Origin: Neospora caninum Liverpool
Taxonomy: Eukaryota; Apicomplexa; Conoidasida; Eucoccidiorida; Sarcocystidae
DNA length: 64,000 bases
Direction: 5' to 3'
Assembly: GCF_000208865.1 (NCBI RefSeq)
Contig: NC_018392.1
Coordinates: 3,151,348-3,215,347, forward strand
Shown: positions 47,901 to 60,900 of the stretch, piece by piece
Layout of the letters: each line of letters starts with the position of its first letter
Numbering within the stretch: position 1 is the first letter of the stretch
Translations under genes and position numbers: made by a program
The notes under the pieces: generated by a model
The model's input: only the letters and a program-made list of their open reading frames with translations
Told to the model about the DNA's origin: nothing
Databases searched by the model: none

Positions 47901-50900
47901 TGAGACGAGAAGTCCGCCGCGTCTCGCCGGGGGCTCAACTGGCTGCCAGGAGGGAAGGAAGAACGCACGGAGACGGAGAAGGCGTGCACATTCTTTCGCG
48001 GTCGACAGACTTCGAGGAGTGTGGAAGCGAGAACTCCCTCTCGCCTCCCTTCTCCCACGACAGACGCCGCGACGGTCGGAAAAGGAAAGAGAAACGACGC
48101 AGCTCGGCGGTTTCCCACTGTGACTACCCCCGGGCATGCATGTGCCGACGTTGCTCGCCTCGCTGGCGAAAGGCACGTGCATCCCGAGCGGCGCTGCAAT
48201 CCAAGAGCAACCCGAGGGAGGGGCCGAGAGAAGAGACACTGTGGTTGGAAGACGAGAGAATCGGAGACAGGGAGCGCGGCCGAAGGGCGAGGGACCGGGA
48301 GAACAGAGCCGCGAACGAGCGAGAGAGAAGAGAGGCGAGAGGAGCGAAACTCGAAGTTGAATCAGACAGATACGCCGGCGCACGTGAGCGAAGCAGCCGA
48401 GTGACCCGACGGGAAGGCAGAAGAGACGGAAAGGGCCGAGTCAGCAAAGGAGACGGGCGAGAAGGAGCCTGCGGGGGGAAGAGCTGGAGCGCAGGTGAAG
48501 GCGCAAGAGCCTGGGAGAGAAGAGACGGAAGAGTTCCCGGGGAAGGGCGAGAAGGAAGATCAAACAAACAAACCTGCGACGATGAGATGCGCGCGAAACA
48601 CGCCGAGCTCCTGCAAGCTTGTCAGGTGAGTGACGAAGGGAGGTGTGAAGAATGAACTGGAAAAAGGTTTGGCTGCCTGCTTCCAAAGCAGACCAAACGG
48701 GGGACCTGATGTGCAGAAGGTCAAAGGGGTTGTGCGAGGTTCCCACACGCTGCGGAGCAGCGCATTCGTCTTTTCTTTTGTTTCGCGGGCGATTGCTCTC
48801 CCGTGGTTTTGTCACGACTGCCTGGGATACCTCAGTTGCTGCACACAAAGAGGGGAAGGAGCGGGAGGAACAGACAGGTTGGGAAGAGTGTCCAGGAGGG
48901 GAACGGGCGAGGCGGGCGAAGTGACGCGGCTCCGAGGGACACTTCACTCTTTCACTGCATTGAGAAATTCTTGAAAACGAGAAAGACGAGGAAAACCTGA
49001 GGCCACGAGCGGACTGTGGACAGACAGGGCACCGAAAGAAGGCTTGATCGAACTGCGTCGTGGAGACTTTTTCCCCCTCTTTGTTTTTCCAAGGCGCCGT
49101 TCAGAAGGCGCGCTCTCCGATTCGTGCTTTCGTTCCCTGCCTCTTTCACGGAGTTTGGGCACAGAGTGGTCTTTTTTTGGGGGGCGCCAAAAAAACGCTG
49201 CATCGTGTTAAACATGTGAAATGTGTGCGTTTCCGCGTGAAATCTTTCTCGCCTTCCAGCTGCGTGCTTCCCTGTCACGGCGTAGCTTTTTCTCTTTGGG
49301 TGTTTGTCGGTTCTCGTGATTTCCATTGACGCATGTCGCGTTAGGACACAGTCTCGTGTGCCCCTGTTGGCAAGGTCTCTTGGCGACACAGGCTTTCCTG
49401 TCTCTGCACACTCCTCTTCTCGTCTGAATTCGCACAGTTTTTGCCTTCTCTGTCTCTCTGTTTGCAGAGGCTCGCCGGCGAGCAGCGTGAGTTGGAGGCG
49501 AAGATTCAGCAGCTTTCCGCCGACAAGAAGTCGCGAGGCTCCTCGCCAAAGTTGATCGACGTGCACGGAAGGGCCGTGGCGAAAAAGCGCGTTTCTTCTT
49601 CCTCAGAGGCTGTCGCTCCTGCAGGCGCTCACCTATTCTCCTTTTTCGAGACGCACCAGGCAGAGAGGGAACGGGAGAGACGCGCTTCTGTCCTGTCTTC
49701 AACGCATCGTAAACAGAAGCGGCGGGGACTTCTTCAGCCCCAACACAGTCCGTTTGGTGCTTCCCCGGATGGTCCTGTTGATCCTGGGCGTTCGTCTTCT
49801 TTCGCATCTCCCCACTCGCCTCCCCTTCGCCCCTCTAACTCTCTCGAACGTCAATCTTCCCTGGCTGCAGAGCCAAACCGCAGCTCCTTTGTCTTGCCCG
49901 CCTCGCCCCCCGGCCGGCTTCCAACGTTCTCTCCTCAGTCGCGTGAAGGCTCCGTCACTGCGTCTTCTCGTCTACCGAGACGCCCTTCGACTACTCTCCC
50001 TTCTTCTTCCTCTTCTTCCTCGTCTTTTTCTTCGTTTCGTGTCTCTCACGTTTCTCTCTTGCACAGAGACGCGGCTCTGCATGCTCCTGCGCCGCATCCC
50101 GACGCCTCCGTTCGGCTCCAGCGCAATTCCGCGGCCAGCGTCGGGTGTCTCGCCTTTCCCTCGTCGTCACCCTTCCCTTCTCAAGATCCTCGTGCGTCAC
50201 CGGCTGCGGAGGCTTCTCCGCAAGGCGCTGGCGCGACTCACCAAGCCTCTCGGCGGGTCGCACCTGCCTCGCTTCCTTCTGTCTCCGCGAATCCTCTCTC
50301 TTTGCCCTGTTCTTCCGCGCGCTCTCATGCTCTCCCGTATTCTCCGCGGCGGGCTGTATCTTCCGCGGCGGCGGCTTCGTCTGTGACTCAACCCGCAGAT
50401 TCGATGGAGACGATTCTCCAGAAGATCATGAAACTCAAGGAAGAAACTCAAAACTCGGCACGTGTCTCGTCCGCCGCTGTTGTAGGAGGAAGCGCAGCAG
50501 CCGACTGTGTCCCTGACGGAACTGCGGGGCTCTCACAGAGAAGCTTGGGCTGGCGAGAAGACGCGGCAGAGAACGGTCGGCAAGCGCACGTTTGGAAGGC
50601 CGCTTCGCCGTTTTCTCGCCTGAGACCGTCGCTGGAAACTGGAAGCGAAGAGTGCAGAAGGTCGCGTGTCCCGTCTTCCTTCGCGGCCACCGGCGCAGAG
50701 GAGCGATCGCGACACCGAGACGGGAGACGGGAAGAAGAGAGAGAAATGAACTGCCCGGAGTTCTCCTTCAGTCGCTATCGCGGCAGCGGCGAGCCCAAGG
50801 AACGTGGGGGTGAAGTCGAGAAAAAGAGAGGGAACAGGCTCTCGCCAACTTTGCTTGAGTCGCGCAACACGGCGTCTCCGCCGGAGTCTCCGAGGCTGGA

Positions 50901-51561
50901 GGCGGAGAGAGGGGATCCGCGCGAAAAAGGAAGAGGCGAAGAGCACGCGGAGAGAAGGCTTTATTCGGGTGGCGAGGAGGAAGAGGCGTCCGGCGCCTCA
51001 AGCGCTTTCCACCGGCTGTTGGAGGGGTTTTCAAAGAACGGGCGAGACGCGAGGACGCAAGGTTCGCGCAGGGTTCGAAACGAAGCAAAGCAGGGAGGGA
51101 AGGAGAGGAACGGAAAGACGTCGACAACGTTTCGGTTCCCTTCTCTGGAAGGCGAGAAGGCCCACGACACCTCGAGGAAAGCCGCGTTTCGCGCTTTCTG
51201 GAATCCGACGGTTCCGGATTCGAAGCCTTCGCCGCGTTCCTGGGCGCAGGACGTGGGAGCAACAGAGAAGAAGCTAAGCAGAGAGGAGGAAAAGGCCGAT
51301 CGGGAGGCCAAGGCGAAGAAAGAAAAGAGCGAACGGACCAGAGACCGACAGGCAGCGTCTCTGCCTTCGGGCTCCCGTCCCCTTTCTTCCTTTCTCGCGC
51401 AGCAGAAGCCTGGAGATAAAGGAAGAGTCGGAGACTTCGACCGAGAAAAAGACCGGAACCGAAGCGGCCTCGCCCCGTCCATCGCAGAGGAGTACCTCGC
51501 GACTCTCGAGAGACTGCGTTGCAAGTACCGAACGCAGGGCGGGTTTCCAGAAGAAGCTTAA
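41936..51561 (+). CDS. Giant disordered protein with poly-Ser run
   Basis: Two exons: 41936-48625 (donor GTGAGT) and 49468-51561 (acceptor TTTGCAG), phase 0, about 2,927 residues. Most is Ser, Arg, Glu and Pro rich and predicted disordered, including a run of nearly 70 Ser at about residues 565-632 and shorter Ser runs at about 1068-1100 and 1340. The exon junction joins MRAKHAELLQACQ to RLAGEQRELEAKIQQL, one continuous amphipathic helix, which supports the splice. This helix and the adjacent GSSPKLIDVHGRAVAKKR are the least biased parts, together with the C-terminal IAEEYLATLERLRCKYRTQG. No known domain is recognised. The first in-frame ATG (41936) is used; a later ATG is possible, since the first 100 residues are low complexity. 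Confidence 0.75.
43629..43829 (+). repeat. TCT/TCC/TCG triplet tract encoding poly-Ser
   Basis: About 200 bp of almost pure pyrimidine made of Ser codons with one TTT (Phe) interruption, inside the giant ORF. The mixture of TCT, TCC and TCG shows the run is not a single recent pure-triplet slippage. The antisense frames (poly-Glu/Lys/Arg) are shadows. Confidence 0.93.
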
Positions 51562-54500
51562 AAAGGAAAAGAGAGGAAGGGAAGGAGAAGAAGGGAAACG
51601 AGAAACCTTTAGGGCGGGGGGAAAGGTTAGGCTTGTTGCTGGACGATGCAGGAGAGAGAGAGGAAAGAAGATTCGGCAGCATAGGAGCAGAGACAGCGGT
51701 TTCCATGAGAAGGGAGAGAGGACAGTTGAATCGCACAGGATGAGAATGCAAAGGCAGTGAAGAAGAGAGCGAATTCCTTTCCGTGCGTTTCCTTTTCTAT
51801 GTTTCTCGAGCCCGTTTCCTTTTCTAGCGTGAGAAGACTGCTTCCTTCTTTGTGAGGGCTTCTCTCTTCATCCCGTTCCTGAAGGGATCGAAGTTCTTTT
51901 TCCAGTTGCCGCGGCCACGTCGTTTCTGCGGCGCAGATTTCTTTCGCAGTGTTGTAGGCGATGCGTTTCGAGGGCGAGAAAAACGCGAGAAGAGGGGAAC
52001 AGATCGTGGCAATTCAAGTAGGTGGCCCTGAGTGTATCTTCAGGTGCGGAAGTGCTGAGGAACCAAGACTTGTTTTCCTTTCTCTACCGAAGCTCTTCAC
52101 TTGCCCGCCACTCAGATCTATGTGCTGCCGGGATAGAGACAGTCTCTCCGCTGCTTGGCCTGAGAAGCCGATTCGCTCTGCTACGCGACATGCATGGTCC
52201 GAATTCTTTTTTTGCAGCCGGTCTACCTCGGTCTGGACCGCGAGTAGAGGCACCAGTGTGTTTGAAGCAGAGCGAAACGCACGAGCCAGAACCGGCCGAA
52301 GAAGAGAAAACGCGAGGGGAAACGCTCTTATGGACTTGTAAGAGGTCGCCCCTCTTTAACCAAGAGGATAACACACCAGATGCTTTAGTAAGAAGGAGAA
52401 TCTGCACAGGCGTGGAATCGAATTTGAAGATAGAAGACAGTCTCCACTGTGTGTGGACGTTCTGCTCAATTTGCCGGAGCAGCCAGAGGGATAGAACTAC
52501 AAAGGCGTGACAGGCGAAGAGTAAAACATGTGCCGATTTGCGCCGTGCTTTCCATTTTGACAAGACCGTCTCTAATATCTGAATGGGTCCGTTTTTCGGC
52601 TCAGAGAATCGTGAACGTTTCCTGGGAACAACAGAGGTGAAGTTGCCCCGATGAGACGGGGAACCTTTTCCAGACAAGTTCGCACGGGTGCTCAGTCCAA
52701 TACTGGACTTGTTCTGCTGAGCGAACACGGGTTGCCGACTTGCTTAGTCGCAATGGAAGACGTGGAGACCTCCGATTTCCTTCTGAGCATCCGAATTCTC
52801 GCATGAAGCAAACGTCCATGTTGCTCAAAAAAACGGTTTCATCAGAGGACACACGAGACAGATAGGCATTTGAACCTGAGGAAGCGACTTTTGCTCCGCG
52901 GTAGTTGTGATGGAAAGCTCTCGTGTATACCGGAAAAAAGACCCGAATCTTGCAAACAGGAAAGACGCATGCCTCCTCTCCTTGGGACTGCTACAATGGA
53001 TCCACATAACATCGGAAGGAGGAACGATCGACTGATGTCTGTTCCCAGCGGTGACCGCATTCGAAAAACTCAGCACACCCAAATCCGTTCGATCTCCTCC
53101 ACGCTCCCGCACGCTGTGCCATGTTAGTCTGAAAGGATAACGCGGGAAAACTCCCCTCTCGGCACAAAGTTGTGTAGCCATTGAAACTGTTGATGCGTAT
53201 GTGCCGAGAGCCAATCCGACGGCAAAGTATAAGTAGCGAATCTTCCACTTAAGGTGTACGTCGCTGGAGGGATGGTTGTGTCTCTATTGCCTAGGTAGAT
53301 CACTCCGAGTCCCAACAGAATAACCCACAGAACAGAGACTCGGAAATTCAGATTTCCGCGTTTTTTCTCTGTCCCACGGCTGCCCCGTCGACTCCGTAGC
53401 AGTCGAAATGAACCGTTTGGCAGTTCCAACCGTGCAAGATTTTCTCCCGATTTCTTCCTCCGTGGGGCGATCTCGTTCCTAACTCCCTGCGGATTGCAGA
53501 GAGAAAGTGGGACAGAGATGCTAAAAAAAAAGTGAATCCTTTCCATTCTACTCATTCGAAACAACTCTATAAACAGAGTCACCTGCCTTTGTACATCTCT
53601 TTCTCGGTTTGCATCTGTTTATGTATCTGTGTTTTACAGTTTCAGGTTTCCTTCGTGTCTTGTCGTCTGAGTGCGCTGGTTCTCCTGGTCTCTGGGCTGC
53701 GGGCTGTGTCGTCCAGCTGAAGCGCGTGAAGTTCCGTTCTTGCGCACAAACTTCCGAAACAGCCAGTAAAACGGAGGCTTCTCTACTCTCTTTCGTTCGT
53801 CTGGCCCCTCCGAACGGGTGGGCCAGACGAACGAAAGAGAACATTCACTCCGTTCAGTAAGGTCTCGACACTGGCAAGGCTCAGAATCGGTGAGCGAGAG
53901 ACACAGGAGCGGCGGAGGAGTTCTCTCGCGAGGTGGACCGCGCTTCCCGCGACACCATTTTCCCCCCCTTTTCGCTTTATGCTTCTCCACTCAAAAATAT
54001 CGGGGGCGCGGTCCAGAAAAAACAACTCCGTTCTCTGCGCTTTATCACAACACGCGTTTCCCTCATTTTCCCCCCCGCGGTCTTGCGAGACTCTTGCCTA
54101 GCCCCCCGCACGCGACCTCGCGCACATCTAGCGGTGTCTCTCGGTAGATGTGCATTTTCGCGCGCAATGCCGACCGTCTCTTCTCTGGCCTTTTTTCTGC
54201 AGCCGCGCCTTCCTTTCAAGTTTATTGAGGGGATTCACGAACAAAGCGCTTCTTGCTACCGAGAGAACTCTTTCCCGCACAGAGCCTCGCCCCCAAATGC
54301 GCGTCAACCCCGCGCCCCGCCGAGAGAGCGGCCTTCGGACGGCCCACCGGGAAACGCCTGCTTTCCTGGCGCGGTGGGTCTCTTCTTTCCCGGATTCCCG
54401 AGACCTTTCAAAAACACATGCGCAAAACCGCTTCCTTTGGGCATCTTCTTTCAAGTAGAAGAAGGGACGAGAAGGCGAGGACGAGTCCGCGGAGAGGGTT

Positions 54501-54941
54501 TTTAACTGTCGGAGAGTCAAGAACAAGACACACACAGCTGGAAGATTGGCGAGAGGATGCTGGGGTGAGTGACGGGGAGCGAGAGAGACGAAATTGAGGG
54601 AGAGAAGGCGCGAACAGAGTGCGTCCTTTTGATATTCTGATTTGAAGACTGTCGCGTGCCAAGGCCGCGTCCACAGTCTGGTCTCCTTCCCGCCGCTTGG
54701 AGAAAAACGATCTCAAGGAGCTCGTCGGTCCTTGAGACACAACGCCGCTTCACAACACAACGAAGCCTGTCGCAAAGACGCACACGAACGCGCCGCACGC
54801 CTCGTCGTGCAGCTGTCTCGGCTTTCGCTTCTGCGCTCCTCGAACGGACTGTTCGCGCAAGTTGCGTCTCATCAGGCAGTGAGGTCGCTCTCTTCCTCCT
54901 GTGCTTAAACGCAGAAGCGGGCAAACGGGGGAACGGGGAAG
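51562..54941. other. Intergenic region with hairpin, upstream of IQ gene
   Basis: About 3.4 kb between the stop of the poly-Ser gene and the first ATG of the IQ-motif gene. Open frames are short (up to about 215 codons) and overlap on both strands without known motifs. The notable element is a perfect 21-bp inverted repeat at 53787-53840. The right part is presumably promoter and 5' UTR. Confidence 0.5.
53787..53840. repeat. Perfect 21-bp inverted repeat, 12-nt spacer
   Basis: Left arm 53787-53807 (TCTCTTTCGTTCGTCTGGCCC) is one base longer than a short motif but is exactly complementary to the right arm 53820-53840. The spacer is 53808-53819. The arms could form a long stem as RNA or a cruciform as DNA. 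No poly-T run follows it, so there is no reason to call it a terminator. Confidence 0.92.
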
Positions 54942-57900
54942 ATGGAAAACTATCCTTTTCTGCCGGAGGTCCCCGAACAAAGGGAACCTGCCAAGCCAGA
55001 CGCGCATCACCGCCCTCCTTCACCTCCCTCTCAATCTTCCTCTTCTTCTTCCTCTCATTCTTCTTCCTCTCATTCTTCTTCCTCTCATTCTTCTTCTCAC
55101 TTTTCCTCTTCTTCTTCTCATTCTTCCTCTTCCTCTTCTCCTTCTTCTCATTCTTCCTCTTCTTCCTCTTCTCCTCCCTCTCAATCTTCCTCTTCTTCTT
55201 CCTCTTCTCCTTCCTCTCATTCTTCCTCTTCTTCTTCCTCTTCTCCTTCCTCTCATTCTTCCTCTTCTCCTTCCTCTCATTCTTCCTCTTCTCCTTCCTC
55301 TCATTCTTCCTCTCATTCTTCTTCTCATTCTTCTTCTCATTCTTCCTCCTCTTCTTCCTCTCCTTCTTCTTCTTCTTCCACTTCTTCTGTCTCGCTTGCT
55401 GAGCCTTCGTATCCCTTTCCTTTTCCTTCGTCTTCTCCTTCGCTTTGTGTCGCTGCTTCTCCGTCGCCTTCACTGGTGATGAATTCGATCCCTCGCGTCC
55501 CCACCATAGGATCGCCTCCCGTTGCCCCGCCTGTCTTTCCCTTCTCCAGACCACGGCCGCGCGTCTCTGCTTCAGGCGCTTCACAGCCTCGGCCCAACTC
55601 GCCTTCTCTTCTTTCCTCTGTTTTCTCACGCACAACGTCTCCCGCTCCGCCATCTCTTCCTGCCGCTTCAGAAACCCCGGAGCCGGACGCCGCGCTGAGA
55701 CCTCGCCATGCGTCTCCAAACGCTTATACCTCTTCTTCTTCTGCGTTCTCTTACAATTCTCCGGTCTCCTTTTCCTTGCTTTCCAATGCAGCTGCCGTGC
55801 CACCGTCTTCCGCATCTTCATCTTCTTCATCTTCGTCTACTTCATTTTCTTCTCGTTCGGCTTCCGCGTTGACTTGTCACCCCTCCGAACAAGATAGGCC
55901 TCAGTCTCCCGATGCTCTTCCGTCCTTTCCGCCAGCTTGTTTTAACGCATCGGCGCCATCGTATTCTTCTCTTCCTGCCTCGGCCTCCGTCCTGGTGCAC
56001 AGCGGCCAGGCGCGACATTCCTCACCTTTTCCCTCCGTTTCAGGTTTTCTCGGAAACCTCCCTTCGCCCTCCGCCGCCCTGTCTGGGCGTCCTGCGTTGC
56101 CTCCTACGGCGTCGCAGACTCTCCCAACTCCTGCTACGCGTCCCCACTCTTGTTCCTCTGCTGTCTGTGATCCTCCTGGGATTCCGTCTCCTTCTCTTCC
56201 GTTTGCGCTCCGTCCCTTCCCTCCTTCTCGTCCTTCGTCGCCTCTCGCGTTCTCTTCTTCTCGCCCTCTGTCTCCATCGGGCGCTCTCTCGCCTTTCTTC
56301 CCAGCGAGTCGTCCGCCGGATCAAGCGCCTTCTCCTCCCGTTCCGCCGCGCGGGTCTTCGCCTTCCTCTTCCCACGCCTCTTCGCCATCCACCGACAGGC
56401 TGGCGTCGGGGAAGGGAACGACGAGCAAGGGAAGCTGCGGAGGAGAAACGGATGAAACACGTGAGGAAGGACAAGCAGCTGAGCGAGAGACAGGCGCAGG
56501 CCACGCAGCAGACGCCGACCCTACAGGGAACGTGGAGTGCCAAGACGCCGAGAGGACGGTTTCGGCCGCTCGCCTGCCTTCTGGGCTGGAGCAGACGAAC
56601 GTTCATTTCGGAGAAAAGAATTGCGCACGCCACAGCGACGGTGTTTCAACTTCTCCCTTGCCGTCGCCTCGCTCGGAAGATGAGGCTGTCGCACACGCAG
56701 AAGCTTCCGCGGCGACGAAAAGGACTCCTGAAACGCTTCTTGACCCTTCTTGTCTTTCCTCGGTTCTCGACGCGACTTTGCCTTCGGCCTCTGCTGGCTC
56801 GCCCGCTGCTGCTCAGCTTCAGGATCGGCCGCGGGGGCGAGGGCGAGGCAGAGACAACGGAGAGGGGAAGGAAGAGGCTGCGGCGGAGCAACAAGATCGC
56901 GGAGGGCCAGGAACGCGAGAGGGAGAAGCGCGACTGCAGGGAAGCGGAATCCGCCGAGGACAGAGACCCAAAGATGGAGGTTTGGCAGCGACGGAGGAGG
57001 AAGGAAGAGAGACGAGAGGAGGCGAAACCTTTGCGCAGTCTTCTCAAGACTCTCCCGGGGAGAAAGTGGATGGGGCTGAAGCCTTCGAAGACGAAACGGC
57101 GGAGACAAGAAAGCGGACGGAGCAGGACGGAGAAGCTCGAGAACAGATCGAGCAGCCGCTCTCTGAGATGCCACTGGAGGAACCGAGGGACAACGATATG
57201 GAACTGAGAGGAAACAACGACAACTCTCGCGTCGCGGACGAGGCGGGCGACAGCCACGTCGATGGGGTGGAGGCGGAGCCCCCCGAGGATCTGGCGAAAC
57301 AGGAAGAGGCCGTGGATGTCTCTCGAGGAGGAAACGAGGGGCTGTCTGCGTTTGAAACGGAATTTAAAACGCGAAAGGGCGCCGTCGGAGACGCGCGTGA
57401 GGGCCAAAGAAACGAAGAGGCGACGAACCAAGACACCGGAGAAGCAGGCCTCGGCCGAGCGGTGGGCACAGCGCACACGGAGCGCGATGAGGAAGATCAG
57501 CAGGAACACCGAGAGGACGACGTGGGCTTACACGTGGACGGCTTTGCAGTTCAGGTACCGACTTTCCAACGGGAGATTTCACCTGGAAGACAAGAAGGAG
57601 GAGGCGAAGCACGCGAGAAAAGGACGGAAAGAGAGCGCGCGACGAGCGTGGCAAAGACGGCTTCCGACCCTCAAGCGCACGAAGGCAAATCTGAAAACCG
57701 GTCTCAGATTCCCGAACGGACCAAAGTGTCCCTTGAAGCCATGTGCACGGTTGGTTCGCCCCAGGAGCACGCTCTCTGCGCATGCATCTGCTCGCCTCGG
57801 CGCCCTGACTCCAGTGATCCGTCGCTTCGCCTCCCCCTTGCTCGTGTGTCTCCTTCCTCGATCTCCTCTTCCTCGTTTCCTGCTTCGTCAGTTGCGTCAG

Positions 57901-60900
57901 CGTCACCCTCGGCTTCTTCGCCCTCGGCGTCTTCTCCCTCGGCTTCATCACCCTCGGTTTCGTCGCCATCGATTTCTGGTTTTTCGATGTCTCCGTCCAT
58001 GACCTGTCCTGCGCTCTTAGCTGCAGGCGCAGCGATGGCCGAGCGCGAGCGTCTGTCTGAGCGTCGGCGGCGAGAAAAAGTGAAGGAGATTTTGGCGTCG
58101 CAGACTCGCCTTGCGGCTCAAAAGCAGGCCGCGCATCTCCTGCTTGTCGCGGCCGAAAGATGCACTGCTAGCGGGGCGCTCCCGGTTGCGGGGACAGTGG
58201 CAGCCGAGGCGGCGGCGACGGCGAAGAGACTGCTGCTCGCCAGTGCGCGCCAAGAACAAGGAAACGGGAAAAAACGAAGGAACCAGGAAAAGAGGACAGG
58301 GGAGACCGGTCCTCGTCGAACCAGATTGGCGTCTCCCGTGCGAAAAGGTAGGACGAAAGGCGACGGAAAGGAAGACAAGACAATGCAGAAAAACGAGACA
58401 ATGCTGAAAAACGAGACAGAAGGGAGAGAGGCAAGACAGGTGACTCGCGTGGAGACGCAAAGGAGGCGGGGGAAAAAAGAGACGTTCTGTGTTTTTCGCA
58501 AGTGGATTTTTGTGTGCTCGTCTCCCGTTGCGGTCTGCACGCATGAGACTTGCCTGCGTTCGCGTTCTCCTCCGTATATCGAAGCAAAAGTGAAGCTACG
58601 AGGCCTGCGTATATCCCGTGATCACTTTCCCCTCTTCACACAGCGTGTGCGTTTTCATCATCAGTTTCGCGCGCCGTCGTCTCGGCCCACCTTTCCCCAC
58701 ACAAGAACGGTATTCTCATCTTCTGAACACACTCCCTGGCTGTGAATAACGACTCCGCCTTCCAACTTCCAGACAAACTCCATCTGCAAACGCGCGTCTT
58801 CTTGCTGGCTGCTTCATCTTTGCTTCGTCCTCTGCCCGTACTCTCGGCAGGCCACGAACATTGCCTCGAGCCTGCCTTGCCTTTCGCCTGCGTGGCTTCT
58901 CCTTCGTCGTGTCCTGGAAATTCCCCCGAAAACGACGCATCCCAGAAAGGCGCCGTCGCGCCAGGCGGCGCGGCAGCAGGGACGGAGAGAAGACCCGACG
59001 GCACGCAAAGAGGAGGCATATCCAAGGACGGAGGCTCGTCACCCGGACTTCTCCACGACGCGGAAGGAGGAGGCTCACTTCGGAGGTCCAAGGAAAGGAT
59101 CGAAGAACTCGACAGACAAATCGCCAGTGTGCAGTACGAGCGGGAGGTAAGCGGAAGCCGAGGAGGCGCCGGCCACGCTATACAACGCAGAGTATGTCCC
59201 TCTGTGCCTCAAAGGGGGAGCGCTCGGGGTGGCAAATGATGCTTCCAACTCTAGAGCCACTCTCCTTAAGAAAACGGGAATCACAAAAGGAAATTTGCGG
59301 CGACTTCGCCAGTTCGAAGACAGCGACAGACGCCCACATGGCAGTGACACAAGGGAGGCCGGTGAGCTCACTCCGCCCGGAGAACGACGCCTTCGCGGGC
59401 TTTGAGCACATCCCTTTCCGGCCTTTCTTTCACAGACTGGAGGGTCGGGAAGTGTCTCTCTTTTCCTTCGTTTCTTCCCGTGAGCACCGCGCCGGAGGGG
59501 GAGACAGAAGTGGAGGGGAGACTGGCGGCGCGCCGTGACGATTTGTTCAGCGAGAGAGCTCTCGAGACGCGCGTGCCTGATCTGCAGTGCGTTCGAAGCA
59601 TCAAGGCCATCTACGCTGAAGCGTGTCAAATTCACGCCCATCAACTGCGCGAACTGCAGCGCCGACGAACCCGCACGCAGGAGCTGTTGCAAGAGCTCCT
59701 GCGACGAAGATGGTAAGAAAAGACGAAACTCTGTAAGTGACCGCTTCGCGTTGACAATCTGCCAGCGTCCTCTCTGCTTCCCCGCGCCGCTTCCGCTCGT
59801 CGCTCTCTCTCTCTCGTTCTGCGGGCCACAACCCTTCTCTTCGTCTTTCTGGTGCATGGAGGTTTACACGACGAACGCCATCTGGTTCCTTCTCTGGGTC
59901 TTTTCTCTCTTCCCTCGGTCTGATCGGCGCGTGTCCGCCAGTGTATATCTCGGGGCTGCCCTAGTGGGGTTCTGATCCGTGGCAGCGTCTCGGCTTCCGC
60001 CTGGCATTCCTTTTCCTCATCGCGCTCTCTTACAGTACTACGGCCTTCTTCTTGCGCGTTTCTTTCCGTCGGCCGCTACCCTAAAAGTGTTTCGTCAGGA
60101 TCTGTCGTGGAAATTTCTCGGCCTTCCTCACCGTTCCGACTCTCGCACCCCCTCTCTCGCAATCCCTCAAAGCGTTCCGTGTGTTCAGACTGCGCCTTTG
60201 CCCAGGCTTCCGTCACTCGCGTGTGCGTATTCGTAGTTTGCCTCAAGTGCAAGTACCTTCGTCTGCGTCGCCTTGGCGGTTTCGACTTCAGTCCGTGGCC
60301 GGAGGGTTCCTCGGGGATTGCTTCTTCTCCCTTTGTCCTGTTTTACTCAGAGCCTGTGATGGACTTCCGCCGGCGATCGCGGAATGGCGGCGCTCGCAAC
60401 TTGGTTCTGTGAACTGTGCGGTCAGCAGCGACTTTCTGTCACCGCTGTTTAGATGTGCACACCTGCGTTTGTATATCGATGTGTGACTGTGTTTCTTCCA
60501 TCTGCGCTTTCTTCTGTGTGTGTGTGTGTTGCCTCGCAGCTGCTTTAGTGAACCTCTTAAAGATTACGAGCTCGTGTACCAAGGCCCAATGCACGGCGCA
60601 AGGCCTTTCGTGACGAAGGAGAACGGCGTTAGTCGTGTAAGTTCTTCTCTTTGCCGTGTGTCCGAAGGCGACGTTTCCCCCACCGGCAGTTCCAGCACAG
60701 CGTGTCGTGCTCTTCCCCTTCCAGCGTTTGCGCTGCCGCTCTCAGCAAAGGGGGAAAAAACTGGAGGGAACCTACACCTCGCTCCCGCTTGGAAACAGCC
60801 GAGCAAAAACCCAGTCATGTCTGCTCATCTGAAAGCGGCCTCCAGGAATCCCACGACGCCCCAGCGCGGGTCGCCTGTCTGTTCCTCTCAGGAACCCTCG

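Noticed and set aside
54517..55830. Minus-strand 437-codon Lys/Glu/Arg ORF
   Set aside because: Antisense of the Ser/His repeat at the start of the IQ-motif gene; no unique sequence supports it.
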